From: Mercenaria mercenaria
Taxonomy: Eukaryota > Mollusca > Bivalvia > Venerida > Veneridae
DNA length: 64,000 nt
Direction of reading: 5' to 3'
Assembly (NCBI RefSeq): GCF_021730395.1
Contig: NC_069361.1
Span: 63,063,001 to 63,127,000 of the forward strand
The notes under the pieces were generated by a model. The model was not told the origin of the DNA. It made no database searches and saw only the letters and a list, made by a program, of their open reading frames with translations. The position numbers were made by a program, and so were the translations under genes. Positions 32,801 to 45,328 of this stretch are shown here, piece after piece. The stretch's first letter is position 1, and each line of letters opens with the position of its first letter.

Positions 32801-34910
32801 ATGGCATATGAAGGTCAATTTGAATGGAAGGATGGTGATGATGGCGATTCGGCCTTTCAAACCGCGCAGGGACATTATTTAGACTGGGCCAAATCCTACG
32901 ATCAGGTTCGTTCTTAGCTTTAGTCAAACTCCGACACAGTGTTATTTCCCCTTCTCGTCACAGTAGATTGATTGTTTGATCATATATCTACGCGAAGGTT
33001 AGATAATATAAAGAATGGTCCGGGACCATAAATTGGAGAAAATCCATTGTAAAAATTAGACGTATTAAAACTGTTATATTCAAGTTAATTGTTACTAAAT
33101 AAAAAAGAAAGGGAAGTAACTGCTGTACGTGTTTGGTCTTTGCCTCGTGTGTATATCTCATATGAGCAGTACGTTCAAAATGAAGACGTCACGTGTCTAT
33201 AAATGATCTTGTGGAAAGGAAATGTGCTCTTCTTCCAGCTGACTTCAATTACGGGATGGACAGGACCGTCCAAAGTAGCTGATGTAACGGCTGGTTGTTT
33301 TACTCCAGAACAGCGCGACTGCGTTCGTATTCTTGACGTGGGAGCAGGCACAGGCCTTGTTGCAAAGGAGGTAGATCTGTCTAGCTAACGGACTATTTAA
33401 CACGGTCGTAGTACCTTTAATTATAACTTGTACAGATGAACTACAAGACATTGATATATTTATATTTCAATTCCAAAATCAAAATTCATTAATTACATAT
33501 TTTTTCATTTCGTTATATTTTGTAAAATCATTTAATTTCGTGGGCATGAAATTTCGTGGTTTTGGTCAGAACCGCAATTCCGTGGGGATATGAATTCATG
33601 GATTTCAACATTTGAACATAAAATGAATGGGATTTTTACTCCTTCGTTTGGATTAAATTTCGTGGATTGACTCAATCACAAAAATTAGTCCTCCACGAAT
33701 ATTAATGATTTCACAGTATTACAAATATAAGTTGTAGTGTAAATAATGACGTGTTTTATTTTTAAATTAAAGTAAACGTAATCTTAGTGTAATTTCAACT
33801 TAATTACATTTGTAGTTGTCGAAACGAGGATTTCGACACATCGATGCTCTAGACCCCTCAGAGGCTATGTTGAGTGAGGCTAAGAAAGTAGGCGTGTACG
33901 AAAACTATATCATCGACTTCCTGTCGTCCGACTCGCCTACTTCTATTCCAGACAGTTGGTCAGGTTTGGTTGTATTTTTAATTGTATAACACCAGTGGCT
34001 GGGTCATGTGGTCAATGTCAGCGTTAGATGTGTTTGTAGATCCTCTGGAAAGATCGGTGTACGTGCGTCTGTGTAGATCCACAAAGCCTCCACAATATCT
34101 CACATACTACAGGCTCGACAATTATCTACTAATTCTATAACCAGAATCTATAGTAATGGGGAGCGATAGAAACAAATTCGAACAGATGAATCGCTTTTTC
34201 TCGTATATTCAGTGTATTGTTATGTATACTAGTGTAGTCAAATAGTGTAACTTGAACTGTTTTAACTTAAAACTATTTTTTTTTTATTTATTTTTGTTGG
34301 TTTCAGATTCCTATGACGCTTTAACAGGAAGTGGAATATTTGCTGACGGGCATGTACCATTCGAGGCTTTGCATAAAATGATTCGACTTGTCAAACCAGG
34401 TACTTTATTTCGTACTTTGCTACACAAAGTAGCAAGATGTTATATGTTGCGTAATGGCTGTTTCTTGTTTTTCTTTGGATTGTGGAAACACTGCAAAATT
34501 CACACCAGTAACTTTGCTTTTCAGACAAATATAGAGCCAATTTGTAAGATTCAGTGGAGGTTAACAATACATATACCAATAAAACTTGAGAACATTACTT
34601 ATAAATATGAATAAAAACGCGAGTACCAAACCTTGGTCACGAGATGAACTATTTGACCTTGCTTTTTCGTTGCTGGAAAATGGTAATAATCATTAAAGGA
34701 AAATGTTCCAATGTTTTTGTTTCATGCGGTTTTGTTGTTCTAGTTGTAAGTGATCAGTTTTTGTCTGTCAGTGAACCTTACAAGCTTCTGGAACCAATGA
34801 TGGATAAACTGGAATTCGACAGAAAATGGAAGAAAATATCCTCAGAAGTATTTCCGAATTATTATGGGGTCGATTCTGGTAGAGTCTGGTGTTTCAAGAT
34901 CTGCAAATAA
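32801..34910 (+). CDS. METTL27: METTL27/WBSCR27-like methyltransferase, copy B (splice-compromised)
   Basis: Exons corresponding to copy A are at 32801-32905, 33239-33370, 33816-33954, 34307-34399 and 34726-34910; all frames are open and the stop is kept. Motif I ILDVGAGTGLVAKE is intact. Differences from copy A include P-to-Q near the start, M-to-I in LTSITGW, and HVPFEALHKM for HVPCEALHEM. The AG acceptor expected at 34724-34725 is AT, so the canonical last splice cannot occur. The exon 3 donor is GTTGGT rather than GTTAGT. A downstream AG at 34742-34743, after TTTTGTTGTTCT, would restore the frame with loss of six residues (GGFVVL). It is either a variant paralogue or an early pseudogene; sequence alone does not decide. 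Confidence 0.75.
33520..33719. mobile_element. Short inverted-repeat element in METTL27 intron (copy B)
   Basis: Duplicate of 23100-23297 with small differences (for example ACTCAATCACAAAAATTAGT for the CAACCACG arm). Confidence 0.5.
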
Positions 34911-35755
34911 AGCGTCAGAGTTTTTTTTATCTATCTGAGATTTTAATCTGAACTCCCCGACCAGAGACATTTATTCAGATAAGAAATAATTTCAAACTGT
35001 AATATTTCTCAGCTTGCAATGGCCCGATTATCCTGGAGATCATATAGCATTGTCTTTGATTGTTCGGATAAAAATAAAAAAGTGAAAGTAAAGAGTTTGT
35101 TTATTATAGTGTCAACCCTACTTGAAAGAGCCAGTCATATTGGCTGATGAGACACCTACACATTGTACATATAGCTGTATGATACCGGTATTATCAGATT
35201 GATTTTCATGAAGTTAATGTGGGAGGGAAAAGTAGGTCACTATGTTGTGGTGGATCTTTAAACAACTGTATGTTATAACATTTACCTATTGTTTGATATG
35301 TTAAAACATGGTTCTGCTATAAATTATTTCTGAAATGGAGCACTTGGGTGTTCTGGCAACATCAAATATATTTTCTTCAAGGTGCAGCTGCAGCCCCATT
35401 TTCTGACTCCAACGAACCATTGCAGTAACAACATACCCTATAAGAATCCTAACATTGGATGTAATCATGCAATACGTCGTAGCATAACCCATACATTAAA
35501 TCTTAACTTCGTGCATGCACTTATACACATCTCGCTAGCAACCAATATATGCCAAAAACTGGAAATACCTAAATGTTTGGAGTAAGTGATGTAATAATAG
35601 TATTTCCTTACATAGTCTTAATCTAGATCTACATGTAAAAATTACATCATTACAAATCGGACTCGAATTTAGCAGTTTAAACAAAAAAATAATAGAGGCA
35701 CGTCCTAGTGTTGTTTCCGAGAGAAAAAGTAAAGTTATATAGTTATAAATACTTT

Positions 35756-36299
35756 TCTGAAATCTAATTAAAAAAGGTGTTGCAAAAGTAGTGCGAATAC
35801 GTACCATTTCTAGTCCGTAAATGTGAAAATTTAAGAAGACAAATAAATGACAACATGGAGAGGTACCTCTTTATTTTGGCTAAAAGCTTCGAAAGTGTCG
35901 TATAGACACTCGTTCATAGTGTCGGCAAGGCACACCTTACGTATACGGTGTTAATTCCGCCAGTGAAAGGGTGACAACAAAAACTCTACTATTTGAAAAA
36001 AAAGTCCATCAGTTGAGTTAAAAAAATTGAAAACCTCATTTTCGATCTAAATTATTGTCCTATAAGTTTGACATCGACTTCTGAGTTAGAGGCCAATGCC
36101 TTTGCTTGTAATACATAGTCTTATGCAGGTGATTGTTGTAACAAACAGTCTAGCAACCATAGACTGGCACCAATCTCTGCCATAAAATCCTCTCAAATAG
36201 TACTTTCTGAGAAAAAAAAACAAACATAATTTTTCTTAAAAAGAATGGGAAATGTTTAATTACAACTAACTGTGTAAGTCTATAGCTACCACTAAAAAG
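35756..36299. other. No recognised feature
   Basis: AT-rich sequence after block B. A short imperfect inverted motif lies near 35890-35950 (GTGTCGTATAGACACTCG). Nothing coding was recognised. Confidence 0.5.
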
Positions 36300-39200
36300 G
36301 GCTAAAGACTCTCATTTGAATATATTTGAGAGATGACCTAATAATGATGCTACCGACAGTTTGATGAAGATCCATTCATGCGGTTCATGAAAAGAAGTCA
36401 TTATTTTCAGCTCTAGCCGCCCCTAAAAGAGCCATTTGCACCCCTCCCTCCCCCGAACCTTACAACGGTGCTACAGACCAAGTTTGACGAAGACCACCAA
36501 GCAGCCCATGAGAAGAAGTCATTTAAAGATTTTTCTATTTTTAACTCTAGCTTATATTGATGATAAAGACCCAGTTTGATGAAAATCTGTTATGTGGCTC
36601 ATGAGAAGAAGTCATTTAAAGGTATTTCTATATTTAGCTCCAGCGACCCCGAAATGGGATCAATAGTCCGCATTTGAACATGAATATCCATCAAGTAGTT
36701 CTTGAGAAGTTTTTTGAAAGTATTTCTTTTTTCAGTACTAGAAGCCTTTAAAGGGCCAATAAAAAATTGGATGAGGACTTATAATAATGCTACAGACTAA
36801 GTTTGATGAAAATCCATGAGGTGGTTTATGTAAGGATTTAAAGGTATTTCTATATTTAGCGCTAGCAGCCCCTAAAAAGTGCCAATTGTCCCCATTTGAA
36901 CAAGGCAGTCTGAAAGACCGCTATACCCCCCACCACTGTAACAGTTATGGATAGTGGCTCAAACCTTTGACCTCGAGTTGTGACCTTGACCTTGAGCCGA
37001 CATGGCCGACTCATGGGTTCTGCACATCGTCTTGATGAGATGTTCATTTGGTGCAAGTTTCATGATTATCCTTCAAGGGGTTTAGGAGATAGCGAGCGGA
37101 CACGAAATGGAAAGCTCAAACCTTTGACCTTGAGTTGTGACCTTAACCTTGAGCCGACATGGCTGACTCATGGGTTCTGCACATCGTCTTGATGGGGTGA
37201 TCATTTGAACCAAGTGTCATGATTATACTTCCAAGAGATTTCGGATACAGAGCGGACACGAAATGGAAAGCTCAAACGTTTGACCTTGACCTTGAGCCGA
37301 CATGGCTGACTCATGGGTTCTGCACATCGTCTTGATGACGTATTTGATGCAAGTTTCATGATTATCCTTCAAGGGGTAGAGGAGATACAGAGTGGACACC
37401 AAATGGAAGGCTCAAACCGTTGACCTTGAGTTGTGACCTTGACCTAGCCGACATGGCTGACTCATGGGTTCTGCACATCATCTTGATAAGGTGATCATTT
37501 GACCCAAGTTTCATGATTATCCTTCAAGGGATTAAGGAGATACTGAGCGAACACGAAATGGAAGGCTCAAACCTTTGACCTTGAGCCGACATGGCTGACT
37601 CATGGGTTCTGCACATCGTCTTGATGAGGTGATCATCTGACCCAAGTTTCATGATAATACTTCCAAGAGATTTAGGAAATACAGATCAGACACGAAATGG
37701 AAGGCTCAAATCTTTGACCTAGAGTTGTGACCTTGACCTTGAGCAGACATGGCTGACTCAGCGGTTCTGCACATCATCTTGATGAGGTGATCATTTGACC
37801 CAAGTTTCATGATTATCCTTCAAGGGGTTTAGGAGATACAGAGCGGACAAGAAATGGAAGGCTCAAACCTTTGACCTTTAGTTGTGACCTTAAGCCGACA
37901 CAGCTGACTCATGGTTTCTGTACATCGTCTTGATGAGGCGAACATTTGACCAAAGTTTTGTGAAAATCCTTCAAGGGGTTTAGGAGATACAGAGCGGACA
38001 CAAAATGTTACGGACAGACTGAGACGATTAACAAAATAAGGAAAGGACCATATAACTGTGCTACAGACCAAGTTTAATAAGATACATCAAGCGGTTTTCA
38101 AGACAAGAGGACCATGATGGTCCTGAATCGCTCACCTCTTCCCACATGATCCAGTTTTGAGTATGACGTCGTTTTTTCTATTATTTGACATAGTGACCTA
38201 GTTTTTGAGCTCATGTGACCCAGTTTTGAACTTGACCTAGATATTATCAAGATAAAAATTCTGACCAATTTTCAAGAAGATCCATTGAAAAATATGGTCT
38301 CTAGAGAGGTCACAAGGTTTTTCTATTATTTGACCTATTGACCTAGTTTTCGAAGGTACGTGACCCTGTTTTGAATTTGACCTAGATATCATCAAGGTAA
38401 ACATTCTCACTAATTTTCATGAAGATCTCATGAAAAATATGGCCTCTAGAGAGGTCACAAGGTTTTTCTATTTTTATACCTACTGGCCTAGTTTTTGACC
38501 GCACGTGACCCAGTTTCGAAATTGACCTAGATATCATCAAGGTGAACATTCAGATCAATTTTCATGAAAATCCATTGAAAAATATGGCCTCTAGAGAGGT
38601 CAAAAGATTTTAATAATTTTAGACCTACTGACCTAGTTTTTGACCGCAGTTAACCCAGTTTCAAACTTGACCTAGGTATCATCAAGATAAACATTCAGAC
38701 CAACTTTCATACAGATCCCATGAAAAGTATGGCCTCTAGAGAGGTCACATGGTTTTTTTATTATTTGACCTACTGACCTAGTTTTTTAAGGCACATAACC
38801 CAGTTTCAAACTTGACCTAGATATCATCAAGGTGAACATTCTGACCAATTTTTATTGAGATCCATTCACAAGTATGGCCTCTAGAGAGGTCACAAGGTTT
38901 TTCTATTTTTAGACCTACTGACCTAGTTTTTGACCGCACATGACCCTGTTTCGAACTTGACCTAGATATCATCAAGATGAACATTCAGACCAACTTTCAT
39001 ACAGATTCCATGAAAAATATGGCCTTTAGAGAGGTCACAAGGTTTTTCTATTATTTGACCTACTGACCTAGTTTTTGATGGCACATGACCCACTTTCGAA
39101 ACTGACCTAGATATCATCAAGATGAACATTCAGACCAACTTTCATACAGATCCCATGAAAAATATGGCCTGTAGAGAGGTCACAAGGTTTTTCTATTTTT

Positions 39201-39560
39201 AGACCTACTGACCTAGTTTTTGATGGCACGTGACCCAGTTTCGAACTTGACCTAGATATCATCAAGATGAATATTCTGACCAATTTTCATAAAGATCCCA
39301 TGAAAAATGTGACCTCTAGAGTGGTCACAAGCAAAAGTTTACAGACGCTCGGACGGACGACGGACACCGCACGATCACAAAAGCTCACCTTGTCACTTTG
39401 TGACAGGTGAGCTAAAAAAAACTGTTTGAATGTTTAACTTTTTGCTCTAGCAGACCCTAACAGGGGTAAAGCGCTATCATTTGTATAAACTTGGAAGAGG
39501 ACCTTACCAGGATGCTACAGACCAATATGGGTGTTTCTTTTACCAGTAGAATTATGTAAA
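36300..39560 (+). mobile_element. Old tandem-repeat element interrupted by a younger one
   Basis: Two internal repeat types are present. At 36300-36940 decayed units contain GATGCTACAGACCAAGTTTG and ATTTCTATATTTAGCTCTAG. At 36945-38010 about seven units of about 160 bp contain TTGACCTTGAGCCGACATGG, CATGGGTTCTGCACATCGTC, CAAGTTTCATGATTATCCTT and GATACAGAGCGGACACGAAA. The first repeat type resumes after 39421 (TTGCTCTAGCAGACCCTAAC, GATGCTACAGACCAATATG), so the element at 38103-39420 inserted into it. Clear termini were not found. Confidence 0.75.
38103..39420 (+). mobile_element. Tandem-repeat element, ACAAGAG/TAAAA superfamily (subfamily 'GCTCACCT'), copy 1
   Basis: Starts ACAAGAG with hairpin GGACCAT-G-ATGGTCC, then GCTCACCT at 38130-38137. 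About eight internal units of about 145 bp follow (GACCTACTGACCTAGTTTTT ... GGCCTCTAGAGAGGTCACAA). The right end is a hairpin, AGCTCACCTTGTCAC against GTGACAGGTGAGCT, followed by AAAAA; AGGTGAGC lies at 39405-39412. It is nested in the older element 36300-39560. Confidence 0.93.
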
Positions 39561-39664
39561 TTGTGGACGATAGACAACGGACCATCTACCTATACTAATA
39601 AAATCATTAGGCAAGTGTAATTGGGCAGTTGTCATAGTGGTTGCACGTTTAAAGCCTTTTCTAC

Positions 39665-41035
39665 TCATGTGGAAAGAATGGCATGGAAAGTATAGCATGA
39701 TGTGGAAAGTATTGTATGGTGTAAAAGGTATGGTGTGGAAAGTATTGTATGGTGTGGTAAGTCTAGTATAGTGTTGAAAGTATAGTATGGTGTGGAAAGT
39801 ATAGTATAGTGTGGAAAGTATAGCACGGTGTGGAAAGTATAGTATGGTGTAAAGTATGTTGTGGATAGTATAGCATGGTGTGGAAAGTATAGTATGGTTG
39901 GGAAGTTTGTTGAAAGTATAGTATGGTGTGGAAGGTTTTGTGAGGAAAGAATAGTATAGTGTGGAAAGTATAGTAAGGTGTGGGAAGTCTGTTGAAAGTC
40001 AAGTATGGTGTGGAAAGTGTAGTATGATATCTAAAGTTTTGTGAGGAAAGTATAGTAAGGTGTTGGAAGTCTATTGAAAGTCAAGTATGGTGTGGAAAGT
40101 GTAGTATGGTATCTAAAGTTTTGTGAGGAAAGAATAGTATAGTGGGGAAAGTATAGTAAGGTGTCGGAAGTCTGTTGAAAGTCAAGTATGGTGTGGAAAG
40201 TATAGTATGGTGTGGAAAGTTTTGTGAGGAAAGAATAGTATAGTGTGGAAAGTATAGTAAGGTGTGGGAAGTCTGTTGAAAGTCAAGTATGGTGTGGAAA
40301 GTATAGTATGGTGTGGAAAGTTTTGTGAGGAAAGAATAGTATAGTGTGGAAAGTATAGTGAGGGGTGGGAAGTCTGTTGAAAGTCAAGTATGGTGTGGAA
40401 AGTATAGTATGGTGTGGAAAGTTTTGTGAGGAAAGAATAGTATAGTGTGGGAAGTATAGTAATGTGTGGGAAGTCTGTTGAAAGTCAAGTATGGTGTGGA
40501 AAGTTTTGTGAGGAAAGAATAGTATAGTGTGGAAAGTATAGTAAGGTGTCATAAGTCTGTTGAAAGTCAAGTATGGTGTGGAAAGTATAGTATGGTGTCT
40601 AAAGTTTTATGAGGAAAGAATAGTATGGTGTGGAAAGTATAGTAATGTGTGGGAAGTATGTTGAAAGTCAAGTATGGTGTGGAAAGTATAGTACGTGGTG
40701 GGAAGTCTGTTGAAAGTCAAGTATGGTGGGGAAAGTATAGTATGGTGTGGGAAGTCTGTTGAAAGTCAAGTATGGTGGGGAAAGTATAGTAAGGTGTGGG
40801 AAGTCTGTTGAAAGTCAAGTATGGTGGGGAAAGTATAGTAAGGTGTGGGAAGTCTGTTGAAAGTCAAGTATGGTGTGGAAAGTATAGTATGGTGTCTAAA
40901 GTTTTGTGAGGAAAGTATAGTATAGTGTGGAAAGTATAGTAAGGTGTGGAGGATATGCCGTAGAAAGTTTAGTATGGTTTGGAAGTTTGGTGCTGAAAGC
41001 ATAGTATGATGTGGAAAGTATGGAATGGAAAGTAC
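39665..41035. repeat. Minisatellite with ~101-bp higher-order unit
   Basis: Built of about 19-20 bp monomers GTGTGGAAAGTATAGTATG. In the central part these are organised as a ~101-bp composite (TATGGTGTGGAAAGTTTTGT, GAGGAAAGAATAGTATAGTG, AAGGTGTGGGAAGTCTGTTG, AAAGTCAAG). Minus-strand open frames across it are artefacts. Confidence 0.93.
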
Positions 41036-41584
41036 CTCAGCATAAACCCAACAGAATCCTGACAACTGTTGGTAACCATTCCCACATTAAAATATACTTC
41101 ATTTCAATCTTTGAATGACAATGGGATGCAAAATTTAAGCTACTGTAACAGATTTTCACATTTTATTTTGTTTTTTAAAATATAATAACAGTTTCATTAT
41201 ATTACAAACATAAGAAGAACATAATACACTTGTTGATCAACCCTGTCAACACAACACAGTACTTATATACACTTTTATCCATTGTTACAATTAAATTTTC
41301 TTTTTAACCCTAAAATCTTGAAATATTTTACAAAGATTATAAAAGTTAAAAAGTTTACACAATGTTGCAAATGAAGAACTTCAAAGTAATATACAAGTAC
41401 ATTTAACAAGCAAGAAACAAAGAAATAAGTAAATTAATATACTGAAATGTTGACTAAAAAATTTGTTATTCTCTTTTAAATTTTTCAACTTACCTTTTTA
41501 TGTATTTTACTATCAAGTTACATTGAGAGGGGAAAATGTTATTAAATATGCAAATATACACAGGAGAGTTGTTCTCCCCTGGTA
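41036..41584. other. AT-rich, no recognised feature
   Basis: Very AT-rich sequence with no recognised gene or repeat structure. Confidence 0.5.
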
Positions 41585-41910
41585 TGTGTAGTCTAGAAAG
41601 ATGATATACACTATATGTGTAGTCTCAAAAGATGACATACTCTTTATGTGTAGACTCCAAAGATGACATACACTATATGTGTAGTCTCGAAAGATGACAT
41701 ACTCTATATGTGTAGTCTCAAAAGATGACATACACTTTATGTGTAGTCTCAAAAGATGACATACACTATATGTGTAGTCTCAAAAGATGACATACACTTT
41801 ATGTGTAGACTCCAAAGATGACGTACACTTTATGTGTAGACTGACTCCAAAGATGACATACACTTTATGTGTAGACTCCAAAGATGACATACACTTTGTG
41901 TGTAGTACAG
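41585..41910. repeat. 31-bp tandem repeat, about 10 copies
   Basis: Unit TATGTGTAGTCTCAAAAGAT + GACATACACTT. Internal variants read ACTCCAAAGATGAC, and one unit carries a short duplication near 41838 (GACTGACTCC). Confidence 0.93.
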
Positions 41911-42129
41911 AAAGAAGCAACTTTAAACACATGTCAGACAAAACTGTTACTTGTTCATCCATATCCTGTTTTCTAAGAAATACTAAAACAAAAAAACTTC
42001 AAGTGGCAGCAAATAATATACTCCTCTATGTTTAGTTAACATTTTTTTCTCATTTTAAAAAGATACAGTTGAACACAATACAATGAAATTACTCTGAATA
42101 AAGATTACAACTTTTTTCTAATTAAAGAA

Positions 42130-43413
42130 ACAAGAGCTGTCACTGGAGACAGCGCGCTCGACTATTTCGATGCTGGATAGTGAAACTGGGCACATCTGAG
42201 GAAACAAGAGCTGTCACTGAAGTGTTTAATTACTCCAATTGTGGATGAAGATATTGCACAATAGCCTGAGCCTATGTCAAAAATATCAACTTAAAGTAAT
42301 AAGAGAGGTAAAGATAAAATGTATCAAAACACTATATAAGTATATCCTAAGCAAAAAGGGGCATAATTCATTAAATATTGGTGCCATAGTTATGCAGCTT
42401 GTGTCATATAGTGTGGGTGATGATGCTGAACAACTATTTTAAGTTTGAATCAAATCCATTCAGTAATAACAGAGACAGAGTGAAAGTGCATCAAAACTTT
42501 AACCTAAAATTCTAAGTAAAAAGGGGGAATAATTAATGTAAAATGGGTGCCAGAGTTATGCACCTTGCATCATATGGTGTGGGTGATGATGTTGAACAAC
42601 TATTTTAAGTTTGAATCAAATCCATTCAGTAATAACAGAGACAGAGTGAAAGTGCATCAAAACTTTAACCTAAAATTCTAAGTAAAAAGGGGAAATAATT
42701 CATGAAAAATTGGTCCCAGAGTTATGCACCTTGTGTAATATGATAAGGGTAATGATGTTGAACAATTGTTTAAGTTTGAATCAGATCCATTCAGTAATAA
42801 CAGAAATAGAGTGAAAGTGCATAAAACTTTAACCTGAAATTCTAAGTAGAAAGGGGAATAATTCATGAAAAATTGTGCCAGAGTTATGCATCTTGTGTCA
42901 TATAATGTGGGTGATGATGCTCTATTTCAAGTTTTTATCAAATCCATTCAGTAATAACAGAGGTAGAGTGAAAGTGCACCAAAACTTTAACCTGAAATTC
43001 TAAGTAAAAAGGGGGAATAATTCATGAAAATATGGTGCCAGAGTTAAGCACCTTGTGTCATATGATGTGGGTGATGATGTTGAACAACTATTTCAAGTTT
43101 GAATCAAATCCATTCAGTAATAATAGAGATAGAGTGAAAGTGCATCAAAACTTTAACCTGAAATTCTAAGTGAAATAGGGGGGATAATTCATGAAATATT
43201 GGTGCCAGAGTTATGGCCCTTATGTCAGGTGATGTGGATGATGATGAGGAATAAGTATTTCAAGTTTGAATCAAATCCATCAAGTAATTACAGAGATAAG
43301 TTGAAAAAAGAAAAAGTGCACCAAAACTTTAACCAAGGTGGGGACGCGGAAAGACGCCGACGCCGGGGTGAGTAGGATAGCTCTCCTTATACTTCGTATA
43401 GTCGAGCTAAAAA
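42130..43413 (+). mobile_element. Tandem-repeat element, ACAAGAG/TAAAA superfamily (subfamily 'GCTCGACTAT')
   Basis: Starts ACAAGAG with hairpin GCTGTC-ACTGGA-GACAGC, then GCTCGACTAT at 42156-42165. A second ACAAGAGCTGTCACTG start appears at about 42204. About six internal units of about 166 bp follow (CAAGTTTGAATCAAATCCAT ... GTGTGGGTGATGATG). The right end has TATAC-TTC-GTATA, ATAGTCGAGC at 43398-43407 (exact reverse complement of the left motif), then TAAAAAT. A GACGCCGACGCCGGGG tract precedes it. Confidence 0.92.
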
Positions 43414-43571
43414 TGGAAATGAGGAAAAAGCGCTAAATCAGAGTATCTGTTAGAAATGTCATCATTTGTGATAATCACTGCCCCATTAAAACAACTATTC
43501 CTTGCCCTCCTCTCTCTAACAGAAACAACTTACAATATTCTTTAAAGGGATATTCAGGTCAGATAATGAAA

Positions 43572-45328
43572 ACAAGAGGACCATGATGGTCCTGAATCGC
43601 TCACCTCTTCCCACATGATCCAGTTTTGAGTATGACGTCGTTTTTTCTATTATTTGACATAGTGACCTAGTTTTCGAACTCATGTGACCCAGTTTTGAAC
43701 TTGACCTAGGTATTATCAAGATAAAAATTCTGACCAATTTTCATGAAGATCCATTGAAAAATATGGTCTCTAGAGAGGTCACAAGGTTTTTCTATTATTT
43801 GACCTATTGACCTAGTTTTTTAAGGCACGTGACCCAGTTTCAATCTTGACCTAGATATCATCAAGGTGAACATTCTGACCAATTTTCATGAAGATCCATT
43901 CAAGGGTATGGCCTCTAGAGAGGTCACAAGGTTTTTCTATTTCAAGACCTACTGACCTAGTTTTTGATCGCAGTTGACCCAGTTTCAAACTTGACCTAGA
44001 TATCATCAAGATGACCATTAAGACCAACTTTCATACAGATCCCATGAAAAATATGGCCTCTAGAGAGGTCACAACGTTTTTTCATTATTTGACCTACTGA
44101 CCTACTTTTTGACGGCACGTGACCCACTTTCGATAATGACCTAGATATCATCAAGGTGAACATTCTGACCAATTTTTATGGAGTTCCATTCACAAGTATG
44201 GCCTCTAGAGAGGTCACAAGGTTTTTCTATTTTTAGACCTACTGACCTAGTTTTAGACTGCACATGACCCTGTGTCAAACTTGACCTAGATATCATCAAG
44301 ATGAACATTCTGACCAACTTTCATGAAGACCCATTGAAAAATATGGCCTTTAGAGAGGTCACAAGGTTTTTCTATTTTTAGACCTACTGACCTAGTTTTT
44401 GACCACACGTGACCCAGTTTCGAACTTGACCTAGATATCATCAAGATGAACATTCACACCAACTTTCATACAGATCCCATGGAAAATATGGCCACTAGAG
44501 AGGTCAAAAGGTTTTTCTATTATTTGACTACTGACCTAATTTTTGATGGCACATGACCCACTTTCGAACTTGACTTAGATATCATCAAGGTGAACAGTCT
44601 GACAAATTTTCATGAAGATTTCATAAAATATATGGCCTCAAAAGAGGTCACAAGGTTTTTCTATTTTTAGACCTACTGACCTAGTTTTTGACCGCACGTG
44701 ACCCAGTTTCGAAATTGACCTAGATATCATCAAGATGAACATTCAGACCAACTTTCATACAGATCCCATGAAAAATATGGCCTTTAGAGAGGTCACAAGG
44801 TTTTTCTATTACTTGACCTACTGACCTAGTTTTTGAGGCACGTGACCCAGTTTCGAACTTGACCTAGATATCATCAAGGTGAACGTTCTGACCAATTTTC
44901 ATGAAGATCTTGTGAAATATATGGCCTCTAGAAAGGTCACAAGGTTTTTCTATTTTAAGACCTACTGACCTAGTTTTTGAAGGCATGTGACCCAGTTTCG
45001 AACTTGACCTAGATATCATCAAGATGAACATTCAGACCAACTTTCATACAGATCCCATGAAAAATATGGCCTCTAGAGAGGTCACAAGGTTTTTCTATTT
45101 TTAGACCTACTGACCTAGTTTTTGAAGGCACGTGACCCAGTTTCGAACTTGACCTAGATATCATCAAGGGGAACATTCTGACCAACTTTCATAAAGATCC
45201 CATGAAAAATGTGACCTCTAGAGTGGTCACAAGCAAAAGTTTACGGACGCACGGACGCATGTACGCACAACGGACGACGCGCGATCACAAAAGCTCACCT
45301 TGTCACTTTGTGACAGGTGAGCTAAAAA
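43572..45328 (+). mobile_element. Tandem-repeat element, subfamily 'GCTCACCT', copy 2
   Basis: Same start and end as 38103-39420: ACAAGAG, hairpin GGACCAT-G-ATGGTCC, GCTCACCT at 43599-43606, right-end AGGTGAGC at 45315-45322, then TAAAAA. It has about eleven internal units of about 145 bp versus eight in copy 1, so the array length varies between insertions. Confidence 0.93.

Larger units (their letters stand above)
31207..35755 (+). repeat. Segmental duplication block B (METTL27 copy B)
   Basis: Duplicate of 21297-25325 in the same orientation. It is about 0.5 kb longer, chiefly because an additional element X (31575-32053) precedes the SINE-bearing copy. The right boundary is near ATAGTTATAAATAC at 35750. 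Confidence 0.95.

Noticed and set aside
39763-41065. Minus-strand Tyr/Phe/Leu-rich open frames
   Set aside because: Shadows of the TGTGGAAAGTATAGTATGG minisatellite.
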